Of a stretch of DNA of 64,000 nucleotides, positions 46,391 to 56,059 are shown in pieces. This DNA comes from Laccaria trichodermophora (Eukaryota; Basidiomycota; Agaricomycetes; Agaricales; Hydnangiaceae). The stretch is from NCBI GenBank assembly GCA_018417955.1, contig JACTVC010000006.1, forward strand, positions 1,860,001 through 1,924,000. The letters are read 5' to 3'. How positions within the stretch are numbered: position 1 is the stretch's first letter; every line of letters starts with the position of its first letter. The notes beneath the pieces are model-generated. The model saw only the letters and a list, made by a program, of their open reading frames with translations, searched no databases and was not told the origin of the DNA. Made by a program: the position numbers and the translations under genes.

Positions 46391-49300
46391 ATGTGTACCC
46401 TACCCAGTGACCCTTTCGTCGAATCGTTCTACAGTCTGAAAAAATCATTCACAAGATTACTCTCTCCAGTACCTGAATCCGCGGGTGGCACTAGCATCAA
46501 TATAGCCTGCCCTAGCTCTGCCCCGCCTATCTTGATAACTCCAGCTTTGACCATCCGCGCGGCAAACATGGCCATGCCAGTCACCAGTAAAATACTTTTT
46601 CGTCTTCCTGCCCCAAAGTGTACGTTGATTGCTCATCAAATCAAACTTGCAGGAGATCCGTTTGAAGTCCCTGGGGAAGGAGAGGTTGAGCGCCCACAGC
46701 AGGTTTTACCTACCTCCACCGGTATGTGTTAACCCCAAACCACTGTCATTTATCATGGGTAACACTCAATTGCTCCCGTTCTGAATGTAGGCCTGGTGTT
46801 AGTGGGTACGGAAATGACTGTTGCCTGTGAGATACCCCTCAGTCTGTTTGCCATAATGTTGATGTTGACCTTTATCAATTCCAATATCACAGTTGATCAG
46901 GTTGAGAGCCCTGTGCAAGGAGCTGTTGATACTTCTTCTCCTGGTTCATGTTTGCTCCAAATCTCTATATTCCATTTCTGATAACTCTGTATAGATCCTC
47001 CAGGTTCTGACTTGCCCATATCTCTACCCACTCCTTCTGCTCTGAATGCAGAAGTGATGCCTGCCAGTCAGTACTTGTAAATATAGCTCAGTCTTGCTCA
47101 AATCTAATAGATCATGCAGAATTCTCAACAAACTTACAAGCTGATATTATAAACAACTTTTCAGCTGAAAATCTGATTACAGGGGATAACTATGGTTTGT
47201 TGCATTTGGATGATTACATTTTATTACTTTCACTTATATCCTAACAGGTACCATCAATCAAGGTAAGGAGTCAGAAAAGCATTATATTCATCTTAATGAT
47301 ATATGTGGTTGGTAGGTGTGGACCCAAGTATTCAAATCACACTTGAGATGATTAGAAATGAACAATTGGGTATTTTTTCAGGTTCTTTTTTCAGACATAC
47401 CATTAATTTGATTTTTATATTAGTGGAGAAGATTTATAAGTGGCTTTCTCCACCTAAGGAGTCTCTCAACTACAATGCTGCATATGAAATTTGGAAGAGT
47501 CAACTAGACACCTGTCAATGGTTTCTCAAAGGAAGTACATTTCTTGGGTGGGTTAAACAGCCTGGCTTTCTCTGGATCAGAGGAAAAGGTAAGTCATCTG
47601 TCAAAATTTGTAAATTTATATGATATTGACAACCTATCTAGCTGGCTCTGGTAAAACCATTTTAAGGTTGAAAATTCCAGCATTTTTATTGAACTGAATT
47701 GAATTTTATTTTTACAGCTCAGCAATAATCCACAATGTTCTTCAAAGATTCAATTCTGCTACTGCATATTTCTTTTTTGATGGAAGAGACTCACAGAAGG
47801 ATTTCCAGCTGCATGATAAACTGATGCGATCACTCATCTGGCAATTCAGTCTCAAATGTGAGGGTAGTGTACCCAAAGTCTTGGTGGATCTTTATGCTCA
47901 CTGTGGCAATGGCCATCGGGAGCCAACTCTGGATGATCTTCAGAATACTCTTGAAAGAATTCTTGGTGGCTTTAGCTCAACATTCATTATTCTGGATGCT
48001 CTTGATGAATGTACTGAAAGAGAAAAGCTTCTTAACTGGATTCAGTCTGTTATCCTGGAGAAAGAAATGAATCTTGGGCCCCATATAATAGTTACTAGTC
48101 GCCCAGAGCAGGAGATTGAGGACAAGCTCAAGTCTTATCATTATCTTGACTTGGTTGAGGAATCTGAGAATCATGATCTTGGAGTCTATCTTGAATATCA
48201 GCTTCAGAATGAATCTGACTTACAAAAATGGAATTCTGAGACTCAAAAGCAAATAAAGTTGACATTAATGGAACAAGCAGATGGAATGTATGTTTATTAT
48301 TGACATTTAAATAAACGGATAACTATTGACTTCAATTTTAGGTTTCGCTGGGTTGCATTACAGTTGAATGAATTTAAAAAGTGCCGAACCAAGACTGATC
48401 TAAAAAAGCAGTTAGCTGATCTACCTCAGGGTTTGAATGAAACCTATGATCGAATCTTGCTGGGAATCAGTGAAAAAGATCATGGTTATGCAAAAACATT
48501 TTTACAGTGGCTATCTTTTGCTATTCGTCCACTAACACTGGAAGAGCTGGCTACAACTGCTGCTGTTGATCTGTGTGCTGAGAATGGACCAGAGTATAAA
48601 TCTGATAATGAACTTCAAGATATTGAAGATGTCTTGAAAATATGTTCTAGTTTAATTATAAAATCAGATGGTATGGTTTAGAATATTACTGAATTGAAAT
48701 GAGCACTGACCTTCAGATAGGCTTTATCAAGCTTTCCCACTTTTCTGTCAAAGAATATCTCATATCTCAGTATATTCAAAATCATGAAGTGACACATATC
48801 AGAAACTTCAGCTTCAATGAGCAGCTATCACACTCTGTCATATCTCAAATTTGTCTGGCATATCTGTTGCAATTCATTACATCTGAGCCACTTGATGAAA
48901 ATCTGGAAATGTACTTCCCTCTTGCAAACTATGCTGCAGAACACTGGATTTCACATACACATTCCAGTGAAAAAAATGCATCTAAGTCATCTATAGTATT
49001 TGCATTGATGGTGAAGCTCTTGACAAGTGAACATGCTGCCTTTCTCCACTGGGTTCAACTTTGCAATATAGATGAATTTAACTCTAGGGATCTACAAAGA
49101 CAGAGGGATCAGATTGCTAAACCACTGTATTATGCATCACTGGCTGGAATGACTGAAGCATCATATATTTTGCTGGAAATGGGAGCAGATGTAAATGCAG
49201 AGGGAGGCAATTGTGGAAATACACTCCAGGCAGCAATACATGGAGGCCATGAGAATATTGCAAAGCTCCTGATAGAGAAAGGGGCAGATGTGAATGCACA

Positions 49301-52082
49301 GGGAGGAGAATATGGAAATGCACTCTATGCAGCAGTAAATCAAGGCCATGAGGCCATGGCAAAGCTGCTGATAGAGAAGGGGGCAGATGTGAATGCACAG
49401 GGAGGACTGTATGAAAATGCACTCCAAGCAGCATCAACTGAGGGCCATGAGGCCATTGCAAAGCTGTTGATAGAGAAGGGGGCAGATGTAAATGCACAGT
49501 CAGAATATTATGGAAATTCACTCCAGGGAGCATCAAATCAGGGCCATGAGGCCATTACAAGGCTGCTGATAGAGAAGGGGGCAGATGTAAATGCAAAGGG
49601 TGGACTGCATGGAAATGCACTCTATGCAGCATCAGATGGAGGCCATGAGGTTATTGCAAGGTTTCTGATAGAGAATGGTGCAGATGTAAATGCACAGAGT
49701 GAAAATGGAAATGCACTCCAGGCAGCATCAATTGCAGGCCATGAGGCTATTGCAAGACTGCTGATAGAGAAGGGGGCAGATGTAAATGCACAGGGAGGAT
49801 ATTATGGAAATGCCCTCCAGGCAGCATCAACTGAGGGCCATGAGGCCATTGCAAAGCTGTTGATAGAGAAGGGGGCAGATGTAAATGGGCAGGGAGGAGA
49901 GTATGGAAGTGCACTTCTGGGAGCTTTGAATAGTGGCCATGAGGCCATTGCAAAGTTACTGATAGAAAAAGGGGCAGATGTAAATCCACAGAGGGGACAG
50001 TATGAAAGTGCACTCTATGCAGCATTAAATGGAGGCCATCAGGCCATTGTGAAGTTGATGATAGAGAAGGGGGCAGATGTAAATGCACAGGGAGGAAAGT
50101 ATGGAAATGTACTCCAGGCAGCATCATATGGAGGCCATGAGGTTATTGCAAAGCTGTTGATAGAAAAGGGGGCAGATGTAAATGTACAGGGGGGGTTGTA
50201 TAAAAATTCACTGTATGCAGCATCAAATCAAGGCCATGAGGCAATTGCAAAGCTTTTGATGGAGAAAGGGGCAGATGTAAATGCACAGGGAGGATATTAT
50301 GGAAATGCACTCCAGGCTGCAGCAAATCATGGTCATGAGGTCATTGTACAGCTGCTGATAGAGAAGGGGGCAGATGTTAATGCACAGGGAGGAGCATATA
50401 GAAATGCACTCCAGGCAGCATCAACTGAGGGCCATGAGGCCATTGCAAAGCTTTTGATAGAGAAGGGGGCAGATGTAAATGGGCAGGGAGGAGAGTATGG
50501 AAGTGCACTCCTGGGAGCTTTGAATAGGGGCCATGAGGCCATTGTGAAGCTGCTGATAGAGAAGGGGGCAGATGTAAATGTGCAGAGGGGAGAGCATGGA
50601 AATGCACTCCTGGCAGCAATAAACAGAGGCCACAAGGGCATTTTGAAGCTGCTCATAGAGAATGGGGCAGATGTCAATGCACAGGCAGGATATTATGGAA
50701 ATGCACTCCACACAGCATTGAGTCAAGGCTATGAGTTCATTTCAAAACTATTGATAGACAAAGGGGCAGATGTAAATGCACCAGGGGGATGTTATGGAAA
50801 TGCACTCCAGGCAGCATCAAATCAAGGCTATGTTGCCATTGCAAAGCTGCTGATAGAGAAGGGGGCAGATGTAAATGCACAGGGAGGACAGTATGGAAAT
50901 GCACTACAAGCAGCATCAGATGGAGGCCATGAGGTTCTTGCAAAGTTTCTGATAGAGAATGGTGCAGATGTAAATGCACAGAGTGAAAATGGAAATGCAC
51001 TCCAGGCAGCATCAAATGGAGGCCATGAGGGTATTGCAAAGCTGCTGATAGAGAAGGGGGCAGATGTAAATGCACAGGGAGGATATTATGGAAATGCACT
51101 CCAGGCAGCATCACTTGCAGGCCATGAGGCCATTGCAAAGCTGTTGATAGAGAAGGGGGCAGATGTAAATGCACAGGGAGGACAATATGGAAATGCACTG
51201 CAGGCAGCATCACACAGAGGCCATGTGGCTGTTGCAAAGATGCTGATAGAGAAGGGAGCAGATGTAAATGCACAGGGGGGAGAGTATGGGAATGCACTCC
51301 ATGCAGCATCAAATCAAGGCCATGAGGCCATTGCAAAGCTGCTGATAGAGAAGGGTGCAGATATAAATGCACATGGAGGACAGTATGGAAATGCACTCAT
51401 GGCAGCAACACACAGAGGCCATGAAGCTACAGCAAAGCTTTTGATAAAGATGGGGGCAGATGTAAATGCAGAGGTAGAAAAGTATAAGAATGCACTCTAT
51501 GCAGCATCAAGTGAAGGCTATGAGACCATTGCAAAGCTTTTGATAGAGAAGGGGGCAGCTGTAAATGCACAGCGAGAATATTATGGACATGCACTCCTGG
51601 CAGCATTAAATGGAGGTCACTTGGCCATTGCAAAGATGTTGATAGAGAGGGGAGCAGATGTAAATGCACAGGGAGACTATCAGGAAAATGCACTCCAAGT
51701 AGCATCAAATGAAGGCTATGAGGCCATTGCAAAGCTGCTGATAGAGAAGGGGGCAGATGTAAATGCACAGGGAGGATATTATGGAAATGCACTCCAGGCA
51801 GCAGCAAATCAAGGCCATGAGATTATTGTACAGCTGCTGATAGAGAAGGGGGCAGATGTAAATATACAGACAGGATGTTATGGAAATGCACTCCAGGCAG
51901 CATCAATTGGGGGACATGAGGCTATTGTAAAGCTGCTGATAGAAAAGGGGGCAGATGTAAATGCACAGGGGGGAGAATATGGAAATGCACTCCAGGCAGC
52001 ATTAGATGCAGGCCATGAAGACATTACAAAACTGCTGATAGACCAGGGGGCAGATGTATGGGCACAGGAAGGATATTATTGA
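46391..52082 (+). CDS. NACHT-ankyrin receptor, copy B, long repeat array
   Basis: This is a paralogue of the receptor at 16540-20342, in opposite orientation. The start at 46391 (MCTLPSDPFV) is tentative. The conserved N-terminal exon reads PPILITPALTIRAANMAMP, then DPFEVPGEGEVERPQQVLP and EIYKWLSPPKESLNYNAAYE. Walker A (GKAGSGKTIL) spans three exons around 47585-47720, and Walker B is FIILDALDEC. The exon from 48719 starts FIKLSHFSVKEYL and runs to the stop. About 29 full ankyrin repeats follow, so this receptor has roughly three times as many as copy A. All exons join in frame. Like other fungal NLRs it probably senses a non-self or damage signal through the repeats and signals through an N-terminal part that I cannot identify. 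Confidence 0.8.
49180..52080 (+). repeat. ankyrin-coding array of copy B, ~29 units of 99 bases
   Basis: The units encode GADVNAQGG-YGNALQAAS-GHEAIAKLLIEK. Two units lack one codon (QSENGNALQAAS, units 6 and 19). Blocks recur inside the array: units 5-7 resemble 18-20, 7-8 resemble 13-14, and 12 resembles 27. This points to growth by multi-unit duplication. Minus-strand frames across it are shadows. Confidence 0.85.
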
Positions 52083-52215
52083 TCACAAAGTAGGCACATT
52101 TCATTATGATCTCTCTCTCATATGCACCCAATCACCCAATCACTATGTGTAAATAATTGTTGAAAGATTTCTGTAAGATGTTGAAAATGATATCTAGGAT
52201 GGTGTCTTCTCTCAA
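52083..52215. other. 3' flank of receptor B
   Basis: AT-rich sequence ends at the tip of the outer transposon. It shows no similarity to the flank of copy A, so the inverted duplication ends at or near the stop codons. Confidence 0.5.
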
Positions 52216-53067
52216 TAGAGGGAGTCAGAGTGGCCAGTTCAGCAGCAGTTCAGCAACAATTCAACATCAGGTTCAAAGACAATTCAGAAAATTTATTTTT
52301 GCCTGAATCACCATTGAACCAGGTTTAACTCTGACCCCCCTGGTTCAGCTTGAGGCTATTTCATGCTGGTTCCAGTTCTGACCACCTTCAGAATCCAAGT
52401 GTATGTTCCATAAAATTTTAGTTACATTTATATTATTCCTTCTTTAAAAGCTCAACAATATACTCCATCCCATGACATACAGTGCATCAATGGTTGTCAG
52501 AAAATTTAGATGGCATTTTTGTGAGGACATTTAGTGCTTGGAAGTCCGGTCCGGTCCGGTCTTTTGTCAAATTTTGACAAGACCGGGACTGAGACTGGTC
52601 CTCGCAGGTTGAAGAAGTTCGAAAAACTGGACTGAACCGACGTCAACCGGTTCAGTGTGGTTTTCGTCAGTTTTTTACGGTTGAGAGACCGGTCTTAACC
52701 AGTTTCGGTCTCAACTGGTTGACAACCAGTCTTGGACCGGTCTTGGAGTGACTAACATAGGGAACATAATGTATCTAATTTACTACATATACTAGTACTA
52801 CATACATGAGAGTGAACGAGGGGGGACAGGGGGGCGGGGCAGCACTCACGCGTCCTTGTTGTTGTCCATCGTCACCCATCTCCTATTCTTCGCATTGTCC
52901 TCAGTCAAGCGAGGTGGTTCAGATGCAGGTGGGACCATGTTCGTAGTCATTGTTGCTGGTGCGTCGCGTACCTGCTGCCTGGTTGTGCCGTGCGGTGGTT
53001 GTGGTGGGGTGGGGTCATCGTTAACGAGCTGGGTTAGGAGGAAGGTGGAGGTGCTTACCATGTAATG

Positions 53068-53131
53068 AAACGACGAACGACACTATCATCATTCGTCGTT
53101 TGGTTGCCACGTCGCTGACAGCGACGTGGCA
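53068..53131. other. two adjacent hairpins inside the hAT-like element
   Basis: AAACGACGAA / TTCGTCGTTT (53068-53077 and 53092-53101) is followed three bases later by TGCCACGTCGC / GCGACGTGGCA with loop tgaca (53105-53131). The second is the same hairpin as at 44123. Confidence 0.8.
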
Positions 53132-53351
53132 CCTTGGAGGGAGTCGTCGATTGTGGTAGGCAAGGAGTCCGTCACGGTTGTCACCAGATCTTGGTGGTGG
53201 GTGGTGGGATGTGGGCGGTCGTCGATCACCGAGGTGGGTGGTGGGCAGTCACATTCATCGTCTGGCGACGTGGCACTGGGATTGATGTGAGAGATGATAA
53301 AGGGATAGTGGGGTGCTTACCACAGAATAATCCAGAATAATGAACGCTCGT

Positions 53352-53378
53352 TGCCACGTCGCTGTCAGCGATGTGGCA
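53352..53378. other. third copy of the shared hairpin
   Basis: TGCCACGTCGC and GCGATGTGGCA with loop tgtca; one arm position is mismatched relative to a perfect palindrome. The preceding GTGCTTACCA block also precedes the copy at 53105. Confidence 0.75.
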
Positions 53379-54149
53379 GTTAGACCTCGCAGGTGCTCGT
53401 TCAGGTGCAGCAGTAGGGGGGGTCGTCGTGGAGGCTGTGGCGCGTCGTGGCCATGTGGGTGTTGTAGCTGAGCCTCCAGCGCATGAGGTGGCGGTCGATG
53501 TGTGGGCGTGAGTGTTGTTTAGCCCATGGCAGGCACTCACAATGCGAGGTGATGGTCAGGAAGGGTGGTGGTGGGAAAGGGTGGGAAGAGAGTGTTTGTG
53601 TTTGCGAGTTCTGTTTGTTTACGAGTTTTGTTTGGTTACGAGTTCCGGTAAAGACCGGTTAAGACCGGTTAGACCGGTCTTTTGTCGGTCTTTAAATTTC
53701 CGAAATCATTAGAGACCGAAGACCGGACCACGGTTGCGGTCTTTGACGGACCTGGGAATTTCCGGTCTTCGGCAGTCTTGGTCCAGTCCAGTCTCGGTCT
53801 TTTTCCAGTCTTGGGACTGGACTTCCAAGCACTAAGGACATTGTGACAGGAGCTAGTCAGTACAATGATATTGAGGCAGGAAGTTTATGGAGGAATATCT
53901 GAAACATATTTTCAAGGAGAAATAAATAGAAATTTAATTAACAAGGGAAGTTATGTATGAAGAGGTAGAACCAAGGTAGAACCAAAACTTGAATCAACAA
54001 TGAAGCACCTCCAGAGGTGCTTTGCCACTGGTTCAGGTTCAGCAACGATTCAGCATGTTCCCACAGTTCAGACAAGAAACCAACATCTTTGGATTGTTTC
54101 TGAACCATTTGCTGAATCACTGCTGAACCAGCCACTCTGACTCCCCCTA

Positions 54150-54618
54150 ATCAAAGTAAAGGCAGAAGTATCAATGAAGTTTTGTGATTTGAATGAAGTT
54201 TTTGGAAAACTATGACATTATAGTATCTGAAATTGAAATGTAGCTAGAGAACAACACAATGTTAAGAAGCAGTCTTTTGTTATTTTTTTTGCCATTCTCA
54301 TCATAAACAGAGAAGTTACAATATTTGTAGATATGTACTACACTTGGAACAAAGAACCCTAAGTGAAGTACTTGGCTGGAGATCACAGTGTGGGTGTGTG
54401 ATTTCACTGGCAGATCACAATCAAATTGTGACTTGAACCAGGGTCTGGAAAACACCAGGCCAAGTCTTTGTGCTGACTTAACATTGTACATGCATAGTAA
54501 ATATCAAATAATTTAATAAATAATTGTTAGTATTTGCTCCTCATTGTCATATCATATGCTTATGAGTGTGTCTCATTCCACTTTCCAGATAATGATGCCC
54601 CTTAGCAGGCAGACAACT
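54150..54618. other. AT-rich spacer, no gene
   Basis: Short frames only. Nothing is recognised. Confidence 0.5.
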
Positions 54619-54880
54619 TCAGCATTGATTGAGGTCTTGACCTTCCCCAGTATAATCCATATTGAATCCATGGAATGAATGTTGGCTGAGGACACAGCCA
54701 GTTTCTGATTCCATGGACATCATGGATTCCATATGGAATAATCCTGGAATGGTCATGGAATGTTTAATTCCATGTGGACTCCAACACCATTCCCTATGGA
54801 TTCTATTGGATTCTATATGAAATGCAGGCATATCCACATTTATTTCATGAAGCAGTCCATATGGATTCCATGGAAGGAAT
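54619..54880. repeat. palindromic island of CATGGAATCC / GGATTCCATA units
   Basis: Words such as ATGGATTCCATATGGA and CCATGGAATG are repeated in both orientations. The block is followed on its right by an AT-rich segment and then a tRNA-like module. Confidence 0.65.
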
Positions 54881-54954
54881 TAATGACCATTATACCATTA
54901 GAATACATATAAATGTAGTATTTATAGTGTCCTTACTATATATTCAAGTAAAAA

Positions 54955-55040
54955 GAAAAATTTGCACTTGAGAGAATTGAACCCTTGACATCATTAATAA
55001 TAGCAGTGCTAAAGCCACCTGAGCCATTTAGGCTTTATTA
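54955..55040 (-). ncRNA. tRNA-derived SINE-like head
   Basis: On the minus strand, TGGCTCAGGTGG (55026-55015) matches the RNA polymerase III A box and GGGTTCAATTC (54984-54974) the B box, 30 bases apart. The tRNA fold is imperfect. An AT-rich stretch and then the palindromic island at 54619-54880 follow downstream. I read it as the head of a SINE-like element, not a working tRNA. Confidence 0.5.
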
Positions 55041-55159
55041 TATGTAAAACTAAAGTTGTCTATATAGTGTGTTTTGGCATGTGGCATCTCATATGTGACA
55101 GCTGTGGCTGAAGGGTTGCCATGTCTTTCTTCCTTCCACCAAGGTCTTGTCTCTCCCCC

Positions 55160-55402
55160 ACATGTTCTGATCAGTGCTGAACAGCAAGAGGATTTTTCTA
55201 ATCAGCACTGATCAGAATTAGAATCCCTCCTTCCCCAACCATTTTGGCTGGAAAGCAACTCAGCAATGGCCCCACTCAGAATAACTCAATGCTGAGTGAA
55301 CTGATCAGTGCTGAGCACTCTGATCAGTGCTGATCAGCACTGAGTGATGCTGAACAGAACTGAGTGACACTGAACAGAACAGATTACAGCTGAACAGATC
55401 TG
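55160..55402. repeat. palindromic island of CAGTGCTGATCAGCACTG units
   Basis: TGATCAGTGCTGA and TCAGCACTGATCA words alternate, then CTGAACAGAACTGAG units. An AT-rich segment (55403-55440) joins it to the next tRNA-like module. No gene lies here or in 55041-55159. Confidence 0.7.
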
Positions 55403-55435
55403 AGTTTTATATATCTATTACTCTTGTTATTATAA

Positions 55436-55545
55436 GAATGAAAAAGAAAGACATGACCCTGAGTTGAACCCAGGCATCCACAGATAGGTCATATGACCAG
55501 ATATGGGCAATATTACCACTGGACCATACAGCTGTTTAATATACA
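55436..55545 (-). ncRNA. second tRNA-derived SINE-like head
   Basis: On the minus strand, TGGTCCAGTGG (55526-55516) is a good A box and GGGTTCAACTC (55471-55461) a good B box inside a paired arm (CCTGG...TCAGG). The region between them holds the perfect palindrome GGTCATATGACC and does not make a standard anticodon arm. An AT-rich segment and a palindromic array follow downstream, as for the first module. Confidence 0.5.
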
Positions 55546-55555
55546 TAATCAGTAC

Positions 55556-55720
55556 TTTACACTCCCACTGCTTGTCCAACGGACTCTGATGGACTTTCAT
55601 TGGACCCTGCCATTTCCGATGGACCCAGTGGACAGTCCGTCGGAAGACCGTCGGAGTCCGTTGGACATGACTGGATTCCGCTGCTAGTCCAGGCAAAGTC
55701 CAGTGAAAGTCCACTCAAAC
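55556..55720. repeat. palindromic island of CCAACGGACTC / GAGTCCGTTGG units
   Basis: The left half has GTCCAACGGACTCTGATGG and TGGACTTTCATTGGAC; the right half has the matching inverted words (GGAGTCCGTTGG, GTCCAGTGAAAGTCCA). It ends just upstream of the SAP-like gene and may lie within its 5' region. Confidence 0.65.
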
Positions 55721-56059
55721 TACTTCTTACTGAGAATAGACGGTTCAAAGTCACGCGGAAAGCGCCGTCCCCCGCCAAGTAAGGGTAGGGACCGTTCCTC
55801 GGTTCCCAGGACTGTGTTCCCTCTTTTCGGTTCCCTGTCACAGCCTTTGCTGCTGTTTTCCCATCCCCTCTGTCGCTCCTCGCCGCTTTATCTCTGATTT
55901 CTATTGCACAGATCGATCTGCGAGCCCACCGTCGGCCTCTTCGCCTTGAAACAGATCGGTGCCCGCCTAGCATGGCTCGTCTCGGAAGCGACACGCCCTT
56001 GCTGGCTCACCATCATCTTTGGTTTACTCGCTGCTGCCCTTCTTGTCTACGGCACCGAC

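Larger units (their letters stand above)
52532..53834. mobile_element. non-autonomous hAT-like element, 1.3 kb, 8-base target duplication
   Basis: The left end TAGTGCTTGGAAGTCC (52532-52547) is repeated exactly, inverted, at 53819-53834. AGGACATT lies directly outside both ends (52524-52531 and 53835-53842). An 8-base duplication and a TAGTG tip fit the hAT superfamily. Subterminal arrays of ACCGGTC/GACCGGT units flank a GT-rich, TCGTCG-rich interior with hairpins. There is no transposase frame, so it depends on another copy. The perfect target duplication suggests recent insertion. Confidence 0.85.
52216..54149. mobile_element. outer inverted-repeat element, split by a hAT-like insertion
   Basis: The left end reads TAGAGGGAGTCAGAGTGGC and the reverse complement of the right end TAGGGGGAGTCAGAGTGGC. 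Inside each, GTTCAGCAGCAGTTCAGCAA-type arrays face inward. The 1.3 kb hAT-like element at 52532 and its duplicated target account for most of the interior, leaving about 0.6 kb of original element without a gene. The flanks show no clear target duplication. TAG plus G-rich tips are compatible with hAT, but this is not proven. Confidence 0.65.

Noticed and set aside
46457..46639. Minus-strand frame opposite the receptor B start
   Set aside because: It overlaps an exon conserved between both receptor copies and is not itself supported.
49117..51807. Long minus-strand frames rich in His, Leu and Pro (also 16551-17564 on the plus strand)
   Set aside because: They are antisense shadows of the 99-base ankyrin units, whose complement happens to lack stops.
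54955..55545. Two functional tRNA genes
   Set aside because: A and B boxes are good but acceptor and anticodon arms do not fold properly. Both modules continue into AT-rich and palindromic DNA like SINE-type repeats.
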